DNA from: an uncultured Bacilli bacterium
GTDB lineage: Bacteria > Bacillota_I > Bacilli_A > RF39 > UBA660
Assembly: GCA_934096015.1 (NCBI GenBank)
Contig: CAKOLD010000005.1
Coordinates: 1 to 53,004, forward strand
Reading direction: 5' to 3'
Length of the DNA stretch: 53,004 nt
Numbering within the stretch: position 1 is the stretch's first letter; each line of letters opens with the position of its first letter. The translations under genes were made by a program, and so were the position numbers. Of this stretch, positions 25,801 through 34,649 are shown one piece after another. The notes under the pieces were generated by a model, which saw nothing but the letters and a program-made list of their open reading frames with translations, made no database searches and was not told the DNA's origin.

Positions 25801-28800
25801 ATACTATTTTTTCTACGTATAAAGAAGATGCAAATTATTATAATGCGAATATTTCACTAAATTATACAGAGAAAATAGATGCTTTAACGGCTTTAATAGG
25901 GACAGAAAACTATATTTTAAATTTAGAATATACTAATAATACTAGAAAAGAAAATAAAAATGAGAATATTACAGAAGAAGAATTAAATAATGGTATTAAT
26001 TTAGATTTATTAAAAAATTCAGAGTATACTTTTAAACTTAAACTTATTGCTAATTTAGAAGATGGAAAAACTAGTGAATATATATTAGACCAATTAACTT
26101 TTACTACTGAGACTGAAATTAGAAGTATTAATAATGTAAATCAGTGGCGTTATGCACATAATAAAGGTAAGTATATTTTGAATAGTAATTTGGAATTTTC
26201 TAGTTCTCCACGATTTATGAATAGTACTTTAACTTTTTTTGGAGAGTTGGATTTTAATGGTCATACTGTTATAAATAAAACAAGTACTGATCTGGTTTAT
26301 GCTCTTGGAAGTTCTGGAAAAATAAAAAATGCTGTTGTTAATTTGGTTTTTGGTAATGATACAGCTACATCATTGGTTAATCGATATGGACTTGTTTATA
26401 GCAATAGTGGAACAATTACTAATGTTTATTTGACTGCAAATAAAGCAAGTGAAGGAACAATTTATAATCGTTCGTTTTCAAATTCAGGATTTATTGTTAC
26501 TACCAATTATGGAACAATTGAAAATTTTGCAGTAGAGTTAAATATGAATTTGAATATTGCATATGGTTTTGGTCCTGTAGCAAATACCAATTATGGAACA
26601 ATAAGAAATGGTTATGTAACTGGTAGTGGTAGATATGATATGACTAATAATACATTTGCAACCACTTATGTTACAAGTAAAAGAGTTGGTGGTATTGTAG
26701 GTCAAGCTAGTACTTTTTCTAATATTTCTAATGTTTATTCTACAATTGATATAGATCCAATAAAGAGTGATTGTCAGCCTATTAGTAAAATAGAAACCAC
26801 AAACTGTCAAACCACTAATGAAGCTGCTTATGGAAATATTATTGGTTATGCTAGTTACGGTACTGTAAAAAATGTTTTTTCTGTTGGAGGTGGATTGAAT
26901 CGAACTTTAGGTGGTAATGGTAGTAAATTTGCTTATGATATGAATGTTGGATATTCAAGTTCATCTTCAACTTATCAAGAGATGTATTATATTAACAATA
27001 ATAAAATGCCAAATTCTTTAAGTACTAATTTAAATTATTCATATTTAAAGAATGTTTCGTTTATTAATAAAATATTAAATGCTGATTATAATAAATTTAT
27101 TGTAGATGATTACATACTTGCTGGGTTTTACCCAATACTAGATTGGCCTGAAATAATGCCTTTACCAACTTTAGTAGAATTACAAATTGATGATTATTCT
27201 AATTTTAGTATTTTAAAAAATGAGATTATAAATGATTATGAATATAAAGATGGTGAAAATCAATATAATACTCAAATAGTAAAATTATTGTTAAATAATC
27301 CTTACGGGTATAGAGTTGAGAATGTAACAATTGATGGTCTTGATGTTTCTAATATTACTACAGAATTTCCATCTGCTACTAATTCTGAAGTTTATTTGAA
27401 ATTGCAGGTTAAAAGTAATAGTCAGTATATTAATAAATATAATTTAAGTAGTATACAATTTACAAATGGGGGAGAGAAAAGCTATAAAGATGATCCTTAT
27501 ATTATTGATGCAAGCTTTTATAAAGAAATAGGATCAGTAGATGAATATCAGGCAATTATTAAAAAAATTAATAGTAATGTTAATCGTGAAAGATATTGGA
27601 ATTATATTGTTACTGATAATTTAAATTTTGAAAATAGTAATTATGATAGTAACTATGTAATAATAGGAGATACTGGATTTCGAGGAGTATTTGATGGTAA
27701 TAATAAAGTATTTTCAAATATAACGGCTAAAAATAATACTGTGTTTGCAAAAAATCTTTATGGAACTTTCAAAAATATTGAATATCAAAATCTGAAAATA
27801 GAAAGTGCAGATTCAGGAAATGTTGGTATTATTTCTGTTTCTCAGTATGGATCAGTAGTTGATAATGTACATGTTGAAAATAGTGCTAATAATCAAACTT
27901 TCTATATTAAAAATAGTCCTTCAAATATTGGTGTTATTGTAGCACATGCGTTATATTCTAAAATTACAAATTGTTCGGTAAGTAATATAACTATTTCTAA
28001 AGTTAATCGAAATAATGAAACGTATAATAATTTCACATTTGCTCCAAGTGTTGGAGGAATAGTGGGGGTAGCATCGAATACTTTAGTTAGTAATAGTTAT
28101 TCTTATAATTTTAAATATGATCAAAATAGTAATTATTATGATGGAGCAACTGGAGCTTTAATAGGAAATTTATCAGGTGGAGTTGCGTCTAATAATATTT
28201 CTAGTGGTACAATTGTTACTTCTTCAAGAAGTGTAGGAGGACTAATAGGAGTAAGTACAGGAATAGTTTATAACAATATTACTAATGTGGATATTACTAG
28301 TACAAACAATTATGTTGGTGGTATAGTTGGAAATGTATCAGGTACTAATTTGGTTAAAATATATAGTAATTTATCGTTTGGAGACATTTATTCTTCTAAT
28401 ATTATTGGTTTTGTCGGAAGAATAGTAGGTTTTTATAGAACGACAAGTGATAGGAGTAAAAACTTTGCTTATCAAGGACAATCTTTGAATGGTTTGGTTA
28501 GTACTTCTTCAGATAGTGAAACTTTACTTTCTTTAGAAGAGTTGAAAAATGAAAATACTTATAAAGGTTTAATGGGAATGAGTACTAATTTTGATTATTC
28601 CTTAATTGCCGGTGAAGATCCTAAGTTACCTCAGATTACATATTCTTATGATAGTAGTGCAATTTTAAGAAAAGATAAAATTGTAATTCCTATGACTAAA
28701 GAGTCTTCTACTTCTAACATTAAAGATGTTCAGGCTTCTTCGTATTATGATGAAAAAACTGAGAAATATAAATTAGTAGCAAATATATATTATTTAGATG

Positions 28801-31800
28801 GTGATAAAGGATATAAGTGTAACGACTTAAATTTACGTGATGCTTATAATAGTCCTGTTACTGTAGAAAATGAATCTTTAAAGTTAGATAGAGATGGTGG
28901 TAATAGTTGTCATGATCTAGATGGTGGTGGAATTCAATTGACATTTGTAGTAAATCACTATTTAGATAATTATAAAATAATCAAATTAACATTAGATTCT
29001 GGTGAAGTAGTATCTACTAATATAAAAATTAATCATCAAATGTATGCTACTGCTAAAAGTTGTGATGATTTGAAAAAATTAGCTGATAAATCAAATGTTG
29101 CACAAAATATTTATATTGCTAACGATATTGATTGTGGTGGAACAAACGAACCTTTTCATTTTAATCTAGTTAATAGATTTGTGGGATCACTTGTTCCAGC
29201 GGAAAGTTCAGTGGCAGCATTGATTAACTCTTCTAGAGATGGCAATAAATTTACTTTGGAATTTGAAGAAAATGTAGAATGCGAACAGTTAGAAGATATT
29301 ATAATTGATAATAATTCTTATACAGCAAGCTCTTGTAATCATATTTCTGATAATGAAAAAAAATTGTTAATTACTGTAGACGATGTTAATGAAAATATTA
29401 CTCATGTTGATTCAATAATTATTAGAGGGAAATCTTCTGTTTATAAAAAAATAACAAGAGTTAAAACTGGTAGTAACAATTTTATAGATACTTTATTAAG
29501 TGAAACTTCAAATATACTTTTTGATTCATTTAACATAGAAAAGAAAAATTCTTCTTATGTAGGAATTATTGGTAGAAACTTTGGAATTATGGATCATAAT
29601 AAATTTACTAATAATAATATTACGGGATATAGATATGTTGGTTTAATAGGTTCCGATGCTGCAAGTTCTTTAAATAATATTAAAGCGGATAGTAATAATA
29701 TTTATTATACGGCTGCTCAATCTAATTATATCGGTGGTTTATCTGGTTATGAAAATATTGGAGATATGACTAACATAGAAGTTAAGAATACAAATGTATT
29801 ACCAAATTATAATAATGGTTATTATGGAACTTATATTGGTGGTATGTTTGGATCTATTGCTTATTTATCAACTGCTATTTATTCTAATTTGAATCTTGAT
29901 AATGTTACTGTAGTTGGAAGTGCATATGTTGGTGGAGCAGTTGGTAATGGTTTTATTAAAAATATTAATTTTAAAAATGGGTTAGTATTAGCTGATTCCA
30001 AAGATACAAAAAATTACGTTGGAGGTATAATTGGAGGCCATTGGAGTGGTGCTACTGTAACTAATTCAAGTTTTGTAAATAGTACTATAGTGGCTCATAA
30101 TATAAATAATGTAGGAGGAATAGCTGGACTTGCTTATGGAGTTACAAATTCTACTGTTACAAATTCTAATGTTCTAAATAAGATAGGGGCTTCTAGTAAA
30201 TTAGCTGATGGAGCTAAATATGATGAAAAAATTATAAATAATTATATTAAGCTTTCAGATAATAAAGTAAATAGTAATTTTGGAGGCATAAAAGGTTCTG
30301 GTTATAGTACAACAGAAAATAATTTAGTTCAAGATGTTGTGATTGCGTCAACCAATGGTACTCGTGTAGGAGGAATTTGGGGAAGTTTTACTGGATCATA
30401 TACTCTTAGAAATAGTAATGTTGTTAATACTACGATTATTGGACAAACATATGTTGGAGGAATAGCAGGTTATATGAATTATGGTTTTTTACATAATAAT
30501 TTTGTAAATGCTGAAATAAGTTCTTTTGACCAAAATGATTCATCAAGTGTTATTGGTGGTATTGTAGGTTATTTATATAATAAAGGTGAAGCTGCTATTG
30601 CAAACAGAAATTATATTTATTCTAATGTAGTCGCTCGTACTACTTTAAAAACACAAGGTAAAAAAGGTGCAATGGTAGGTTCTGTAGCAAGTGATGTGCT
30701 TGCAGCAAATAGTGGAAGAATTTATAGAAATTATTTTGACTTAACAAATACGGAAATGAAGAAGACTAGTAATGATTATCTTATTGGAAACTATACTACT
30801 AGTGGTTATAATTTTGATGGTTTAAGAAATGGCGTTGATAATGGAGCTACTAATTATGTTTATAATGAAGGAGCAACTTTACCAACAGGTAGTAATTTAA
30901 AATTTAATTATGTTTCAAAAAACACGATTAGAACAAAAACATTTTATACTGATACATTGTTATTATCGACTGCTTGGCAATATACTTTTGATAATAAAAT
31001 TGAATATTTACAATCTTATCCACAAATTAAAGCTAATGCTGGTAAATCTGTAGCATTTCCAAGTGAAACTGCTTCTCAACCTGCACCTCTTACAAAATAC
31101 TCAAGAAAACTGATGGCTAGAAAAATGGTTAAATCACAAATTTATGAACATGTTTTACCAAATGTTAAAATATATCAACCTTCAGTTGATAAAGTTAATA
31201 TTGAATTTAGTAATGTTGATAATGATAGTTATTTTAAAATTGTCTATGGTGATTTAGAAACTCAATATTATAATGTTACTCAAAGAACATTTACTTTCAA
31301 TTACGATTCACAAACGGAGTTTAAAGTTTTATTATCAGATGGTGTTAAAAATAAAGAAATAACTTTTGATCCAACTTCAAATAATTATAATATTAGTGTT
31401 GTGGGAAATGATTATTATTTTATAAAGAATAAAGTTTTATATAAAAATAATTCAAAATCCTATGAAGATGTTTCTAGACTTTATAAAAATAAAATAATTA
31501 GAAGTGGAAAAGTGATTGATTTATATTCTGGTATAGAGTCTGATATTGGTAATGTATTTGAACTTGATAATAATGTACTTCCATTATATGAGTTTAAATA
31601 TAATGATTATAATATTCAAACTTATGCAACTTATTCGGTAAGTAATGGTAATGTTATTTCTAATAATTTGTTATTTGTTAAGAAGAATGTATTATATACT
31701 ATTTCTAATTCTCTTAAAGCATATAAAGATACTTTAGTTGTTGACTTTTATAATAATAATAAATATGAAGCAATACTTGGAGAAGATAATTATTTATATA

Positions 31801-32438
31801 ATTTGAATGGTAATATTTTTGAAGAGTTTAATATTAAAACTAAGGGTATTAAATATATGACATCAACTGTAGATAATGATAGCAATTTAGTTTGTCTTGA
31901 ATATAAAGATAATTCTATTATGTGTTTGAATTATGCTACTAAGAAAGTCATATATAATTCTAAAGGAGATAAAGTACCAAGTTTGATAGAGTATTTGAGT
32001 TCTAACTTATTTGATAATAAAGTTTACGATTTAAAAGATATTAATCAATCATATAAATCTGCTGATACTTTAGTAAAAAATATTAAGAAATCTACAGTAA
32101 TTGGAGATGTTAAAACTGAAGAAGAAGCAGACAATATTAAGAATTTATTGAAACAAATTAATGTAACAGAAAATTCTAATTTTGTTACTACTTATGATCC
32201 AATAAAGAAAGAAGTTGTTGTTTATGAAGAAAGCGTTCTTCTAAATAATACTGATGATAATACTGTATCAATTTCTGATAAGATAATTGTTAATACTAAT
32301 TTGAAAAAACAATTAACTCCGAAAAATGATTGGTTAAGTACTATTAAGAGTGGAATTTTAATTATTCTTTCTATATTTGGTTTAATTCTCTTTAGTACAT
32401 TCTTATATGCTAAATTTATTAAGAAAACAGATAAATAA
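22845..32438 (+). CDS. Giant doubly anchored surface protein with Fn3-like and GLUG beta-helix regions (3197 aa)
   Basis: The largest gene here, 3197 residues. TM anchors lie at both ends (about 2-21 and 3165-3190, the latter followed by KFIKKTDK), so the whole middle loops outside the cell. Order: shared N-terminal domain (about 25-230), a Thr/Pro linker (TTTVITTQP), Fn3-like domains (about 240-770), a jelly-roll-like stretch (about 790-965), more Fn3-like sequence, then three blocks of GLUG-type beta-helix repeats (about 1100-1430, 1560-1880 and 2210-2620; repeats such as YVGGAVGN, NVGGIAGL, RVGGIWGS, YVGGIAGY), and a Cys-poor beta-rich end (about 2740-3150). GLUG repeats occur in bacterial adhesins and surface-bound enzymes. 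No sortase signal. GGGAGGG precedes ATG 22845. A bidirectional terminator follows. Confidence 0.85.
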   Translation: MKKVLLIISSILIVSIVFILTRFNLYYVNDRNGYVVSVDNIYDNLLSENVNKKNLNVKATKVSNYENFYSFYRKVYIGDLNKKVVDKDYPIISKDNSQATSLSGTTKLISSDFKESKSYLGMSLINGEIFNQADNSKADNNIYYFFKLSNGLFVNSFEINYKNSLKDNIIPINSIIYFNENFIRYYYVSDGYYKYNEINLVNSDGIIVINEKEYNYYEFLEKLNLIEIVKEEPTTTVITTQPVIENPNVTEPVIYIKPEVSVKDFKVFTYSVSSNITIKDESNQIVEYPTFTFYLGDKIYLKKQLVGSGDFSIQGLEPSKTFRVVGTYTYKSQDGKEIKVTFYDQELTTKSLEDLETVNLSVVQGKYYSNKVEFSEVKITSSLNVETLKGVYKAQINIGNNKYSITKTKLTKLLSGETVSLATKDNLKSNSNYDYEIVFYDKFNNILPLSGNKGTTKTLKEIPFVDVDIKAEDFKATVKTKINNPDDVLITNFIYEIYDSNNNLVTSENFNIGDTLNIGNLYANEEYNLIIYADYNLDDGNGNYLKQIMVNTSFKTVKMDFGILRLNFSINDEKTSYDRASLDVSITNVENELDDLIEVLSKIHIYLTDESGVQASEIILTGDELNVLKEPNGIKNLLFENLKSKTTYFINVEAFVKQGTKEYNVKDISQNLYAVTTKIEPAKFNRENTFYSSNKITFDANITDNDNTIIDEYATMYIYKDGVVVDYRKIETNKEFEKFTFKNLDPNTEYTFVIKVVGVITGITYEDDILDSFTITTSRVGDEPANGTIYLNSLLSKIESKNQFDITNNDKWLSSGSGVDLKSVDSKSNSSLLTLGIKAKGARYYNYYFPELAGKQVLVSFKLKYEINNYIVKNSDYATFSVLNSKNNSSAMVGLFVNNFSNNTSTITYDSYDKNNIDDYLYVVSKVFTLNSNGYLNFKLNSPTSAYVTNVEIADVNIVDYDELQNDDEYNSKCNLNTGDFGACYNTIFSTYKEDANYYNANISLNYTEKIDALTALIGTENYILNLEYTNNTRKENKNENITEEELNNGINLDLLKNSEYTFKLKLIANLEDGKTSEYILDQLTFTTETEIRSINNVNQWRYAHNKGKYILNSNLEFSSSPRFMNSTLTFFGELDFNGHTVINKTSTDLVYALGSSGKIKNAVVNLVFGNDTATSLVNRYGLVYSNSGTITNVYLTANKASEGTIYNRSFSNSGFIVTTNYGTIENFAVELNMNLNIAYGFGPVANTNYGTIRNGYVTGSGRYDMTNNTFATTYVTSKRVGGIVGQASTFSNISNVYSTIDIDPIKSDCQPISKIETTNCQTTNEAAYGNIIGYASYGTVKNVFSVGGGLNRTLGGNGSKFAYDMNVGYSSSSSTYQEMYYINNNKMPNSLSTNLNYSYLKNVSFINKILNADYNKFIVDDYILAGFYPILDWPEIMPLPTLVELQIDDYSNFSILKNEIINDYEYKDGENQYNTQIVKLLLNNPYGYRVENVTIDGLDVSNITTEFPSATNSEVYLKLQVKSNSQYINKYNLSSIQFTNGGEKSYKDDPYIIDASFYKEIGSVDEYQAIIKKINSNVNRERYWNYIVTDNLNFENSNYDSNYVIIGDTGFRGVFDGNNKVFSNITAKNNTVFAKNLYGTFKNIEYQNLKIESADSGNVGIISVSQYGSVVDNVHVENSANNQTFYIKNSPSNIGVIVAHALYSKITNCSVSNITISKVNRNNETYNNFTFAPSVGGIVGVASNTLVSNSYSYNFKYDQNSNYYDGATGALIGNLSGGVASNNISSGTIVTSSRSVGGLIGVSTGIVYNNITNVDITSTNNYVGGIVGNVSGTNLVKIYSNLSFGDIYSSNIIGFVGRIVGFYRTTSDRSKNFAYQGQSLNGLVSTSSDSETLLSLEELKNENTYKGLMGMSTNFDYSLIAGEDPKLPQITYSYDSSAILRKDKIVIPMTKESSTSNIKDVQASSYYDEKTEKYKLVANIYYLDGDKGYKCNDLNLRDAYNSPVTVENESLKLDRDGGNSCHDLDGGGIQLTFVVNHYLDNYKIIKLTLDSGEVVSTNIKINHQMYATAKSCDDLKKLADKSNVAQNIYIANDIDCGGTNEPFHFNLVNRFVGSLVPAESSVAALINSSRDGNKFTLEFEENVECEQLEDIIIDNNSYTASSCNHISDNEKKLLITVDDVNENITHVDSIIIRGKSSVYKKITRVKTGSNNFIDTLLSETSNILFDSFNIEKKNSSYVGIIGRNFGIMDHNKFTNNNITGYRYVGLIGSDAASSLNNIKADSNNIYYTAAQSNYIGGLSGYENIGDMTNIEVKNTNVLPNYNNGYYGTYIGGMFGSIAYLSTAIYSNLNLDNVTVVGSAYVGGAVGNGFIKNINFKNGLVLADSKDTKNYVGGIIGGHWSGATVTNSSFVNSTIVAHNINNVGGIAGLAYGVTNSTVTNSNVLNKIGASSKLADGAKYDEKIINNYIKLSDNKVNSNFGGIKGSGYSTTENNLVQDVVIASTNGTRVGGIWGSFTGSYTLRNSNVVNTTIIGQTYVGGIAGYMNYGFLHNNFVNAEISSFDQNDSSSVIGGIVGYLYNKGEAAIANRNYIYSNVVARTTLKTQGKKGAMVGSVASDVLAANSGRIYRNYFDLTNTEMKKTSNDYLIGNYTTSGYNFDGLRNGVDNGATNYVYNEGATLPTGSNLKFNYVSKNTIRTKTFYTDTLLLSTAWQYTFDNKIEYLQSYPQIKANAGKSVAFPSETASQPAPLTKYSRKLMARKMVKSQIYEHVLPNVKIYQPSVDKVNIEFSNVDNDSYFKIVYGDLETQYYNVTQRTFTFNYDSQTEFKVLLSDGVKNKEITFDPTSNNYNISVVGNDYYFIKNKVLYKNNSKSYEDVSRLYKNKIIRSGKVIDLYSGIESDIGNVFELDNNVLPLYEFKYNDYNIQTYATYSVSNGNVISNNLLFVKKNVLYTISNSLKAYKDTLVVDFYNNNKYEAILGEDNYLYNLNGNIFEEFNIKTKGIKYMTSTVDNDSNLVCLEYKDNSIMCLNYATKKVIYNSKGDKVPSLIEYLSSNLFDNKVYDLKDINQSYKSADTLVKNIKKSTVIGDVKTEEEADNIKNLLKQINVTENSNFVTTYDPIKKEVVVYEESVLLNNTDDNTVSISDKIIVNTNLKKQLTPKNDWLSTIKSGILIILSIFGLILFSTFLYAKFIKKTDK

Positions 32439-32465
32439 AAAAATCTACGTTTTGTAGATTTTTTA
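32437..32465. terminator. Bidirectional intrinsic terminator
   Basis: AAATCTAC (32441-32448) pairs with GTAGATTT (32454-32461); A residues upstream and T residues downstream let it work for the giant gene (+) and the sortase gene (-). Confidence 0.85.
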
Positions 32466-33275
32466 TTTGATTGATTTTTTTATTAATTTAGCATGAACCA
32501 CAAATTTTTCAGTGTCACTGTAACAGGTTGAAAGGGTTAGTATTTTATCATTAGTATCTACTGTTGTATTAAAATTGTGCTTACTTCTATTTAATAAGGT
32601 GTTTAAAAAATCTTGACTAATATTATTTATTTCTAAGTAATCAGAAGTGGTAGGAATATGATAAATACTAAATATTTGCCATAAAGTATTTTCTTTAGTA
32701 GTTGATAATTTAATTATGTAATTGTTTTGGTTTTTTAACCAATTGTTTTTTAATACATTAGTTAAAGATCCAAACATGGTTTTATCTTTTCTTGAGTGAG
32801 CATATATTATGGTATTTTGATCTAAATTATTAATATTGTTTCTATAATCTAAAAATACCCATCCTGCATCATTGTATTTTTTATTAAAACTGTGATTTAG
32901 ATAGTATGAATTATTGTTAGTTTGAACAAAGGGATAATTTATATTTGTACCATTTATTTGAATCCAGCCTTTAGTTTCATTGTTTGTTTTTTGTAATTCT
33001 AGAATGTCTACATTTATCATATTCATTTTTATATAATCCCAGTAGGGATTATCAGATGCTATATTAGGATTTTGATTAATGATTTCAGTATTATCATTGT
33101 CTTTTACTTCTTCAATTTTTATTTGATTATTTATACCATTTATTTGATCTTTTGTTTTATTAGAATTTATAAACCAAATAATAATATTTAATAAAGATAT
33201 GATGGCTGTAATGATTAAAAATATTAATAATATCAAGATTAGTAATCTTTTATAATTTAATTTTCTTTTTTTCAT
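32463..33275 (-). CDS. Class B-like sortase, catalytic Arg replaced by Lys
   Basis: A 270-residue membrane transpeptidase. N-terminal TM helix at about 10-35, then a sortase barrel with the class B order: TKGWIQINGTNINYPFVQ (about 99-116), the catalytic His in IIYAHSR (about 158), and the catalytic Cys in LTLSTCYS (about 250). The residue that should be the conserved Arg before FVVHAKL is Lys (codon AAA). Sortases join proteins carrying a C-terminal sorting signal to the cell wall. Two secreted proteins about 10 kb away end in NPQTG and NPETG signals and are the obvious substrates; none of the giant proteins has such a signal. AAGGTG precedes the ATG. It is convergent with the giant gene. Confidence 0.85.
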   Translation of the reverse strand: MKKRKLNYKRLLILILLIFLIITAIISLLNIIIWFINSNKTKDQINGINNQIKIEEVKDNDNTEIINQNPNIASDNPYWDYIKMNMINVDILELQKTNNETKGWIQINGTNINYPFVQTNNNSYYLNHSFNKKYNDAGWVFLDYRNNINNLDQNTIIYAHSRKDKTMFGSLTNVLKNNWLKNQNNYIIKLSTTKENTLWQIFSIYHIPTTSDYLEINNISQDFLNTLLNRSKHNFNTTVDTNDKILTLSTCYSDTEKFVVHAKLIKKSIK

Positions 33276-33327
33276 TTAATCACCTTGTAAATATATTATA
33301 ATATATTTTATTTATTTATAAAAGAAT

Positions 33328-33356
33328 TTTACAAATAATGTACTAGGTGATACAAT
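33328..33356 (+). promoter_or_regulatory. Promoter of the TetR-ABC exporter cluster
   Basis: TTTACA (33328-33333), 17-base spacer, TACAAT (33351-33356) with TG at 33348-33349. Confidence 0.65.
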
Positions 33357-33365
33357 ATAATTGTA
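33351..33365 (+). promoter_or_regulatory. Operator palindrome, probable TetR site
   Basis: TACAAT-ATA-ATTGTA is a perfect 6-3-6 inverted repeat that covers the -10 element and the likely transcription start, directly before the TetR gene's ribosome binding site. This is where an autorepressor would sit. Confidence 0.55.
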
Positions 33366-33375
33366 AGGAGGTTAT

Positions 33376-33948
33376 ATGCCAACTAGTTTAAAAATTAGTA
33401 AAGATATGATTTTGGATACTGCTTTTAAAATTGCTCAGAGTGAAGGACTAGAGTCTGTTAGTAATAGGAGGATAGCAAAAGAACTTAATTGTTCAATAAG
33501 GCCTATTTATTATCAGTTTAAAAATGTTTTGGAATTGCATAAGGATTTATATGTAAGAATAGAAAAATATTTTTATAAATATGTTTTTGATAATACTATT
33601 TCAAGTGTACCACTTTATAAACAAATTGGAATAAATTATATTAAATTTGCTAAAGAAGAGAATAAATTGTTTCATATTTTGTTTATGAGTGAAACAAAAT
33701 TATTTTGTGAGGATTTTATTAAGGAAGATGTTGAGGATTATAAAGAATTAGAAAATATAATTAAAATAAGCACTAATTTGAGTGAAGAAGATGTTTTAAG
33801 TTTTCATACTAAAATGTGGATTTTTACTCATGGAATAGCTACTTTGATAGCAACTAATACTGTAAGATTTACTGAGGTAGAAATACAAAAATTATTGAGT
33901 CAAGAATTTGATGCTTTAATGAGTTTGGAGGAGAAAAAAGATGATTGA
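33376..33948 (+). CDS. TetR-family regulator of the ABC cluster
   Basis: A 190-residue repressor. The HTH is at about 8-52 (ILDTAFKIAQSEGLESVSNRRIAKELN followed by IRPIYYQFKN), the classic TetR N-terminus; the rest is a helical ligand domain that I cannot assign to a ligand. It overlaps the first ABC ATPase gene by 8 bases, so it most likely controls the exporter genes downstream and itself through the palindrome at 33351-33365. AAGGAGG lies just before the ATG. Confidence 0.88.
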   Translation: MPTSLKISKDMILDTAFKIAQSEGLESVSNRRIAKELNCSIRPIYYQFKNVLELHKDLYVRIEKYFYKYVFDNTISSVPLYKQIGINYIKFAKEENKLFHILFMSETKLFCEDFIKEDVEDYKELENIIKISTNLSEEDVLSFHTKMWIFTHGIATLIATNTVRFTEVEIQKLLSQEFDALMSLEEKKDD

Positions 33949-34648
33949 AATAAAAAATGTTAGTAAAACTTATAATGAGCAAAAAAAAGCTTTGGATAAT
34001 ATTTCTTTTAAAGTTTCGGATGGGAAAATATTTGGATTTATTGGTCATAATGGAGCAGGTAAAACAACACTTATAAAGTCAATAATGGGTATTTTAAATT
34101 TTGAAGAAGGTGAAATATTTATTAATGGGATTTCTATTGCGAAAGATCCATTAGAATGTAAAAGACAAATGGCGTATGTTCCAGATAATCCAGATTTGTA
34201 TGAAAATATGAAAGCAATTGATTTTATAAATTTTGTTTGCGATATGTATGATATAGAAGAAAATGTGCGTATCAAAAATGTTAATAAGTATGCAAAAATT
34301 TTAGAGATGGATAATAAATTAAATGATGATATTTCTAGTTTTTCTCATGGTATGAAACAAAAGGTTGCTTTAATAGCAGCGTTGTCTCATGAACCTAAAA
34401 TATTAATTATGGATGAACCTTTTGTAGGACTTGATCCTAAAGCAGTTTATGATATGAAGGAAATTATGCATGAAATGGTTAAACAAGGTAAAATAGTGTT
34501 TTTTTCTACTCACATTTTAGATGTTGCTGAAAAATTATGTGATGAGGTAGCGATTATTAAAAATGGAAAGATTGTTAAGATAGGTGAAACTAAGAAAGTA
34601 ATGGGCGATGAATCCTTAGAACAAGTATTTCTTGAGTTAGGAGAATAG
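33941..34648 (+). CDS. ABC transporter ATP-binding protein
   Basis: A 235-residue ABC ATPase. Walker A GHNGAGKTTLI (about 32-42), signature FSHGMKQKVALIAA (about 129-142, a variant of LSGGQ), Walker B ILIMDEPFVGLDP (about 150-162) and the switch His in FFSTHILD (about 190). It should drive the 532-residue permease encoded right after it, moving a substrate out of the cell. It overlaps the TetR gene by 8 bases and the permease starts 2 bases after its stop. The substrate is unknown; the type is that of multidrug or peptide exporters of the ABC-2 class. Confidence 0.9.
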   Translation: MIEIKNVSKTYNEQKKALDNISFKVSDGKIFGFIGHNGAGKTTLIKSIMGILNFEEGEIFINGISIAKDPLECKRQMAYVPDNPDLYENMKAIDFINFVCDMYDIEENVRIKNVNKYAKILEMDNKLNDDISSFSHGMKQKVALIAALSHEPKILIMDEPFVGLDPKAVYDMKEIMHEMVKQGKIVFFSTHILDVAEKLCDEVAIIKNGKIVKIGETKKVMGDESLEQVFLELGE

Positions 34649-34649
34649 T

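Noticed and set aside
22845..32438. DNA-level repeats or CRISPR-like array in the giant gene
   Set aside because: The GLUG repeats are similar in protein only; codons and spacing differ, so there is no DNA repeat array. No CRISPR array was seen anywhere in the window.
14864..32438. Giant proteins as sortase substrates
   Set aside because: None has an LPxTG/NPxTG motif before a C-terminal helix; the 3197-residue protein has a plain TM helix, the others none.
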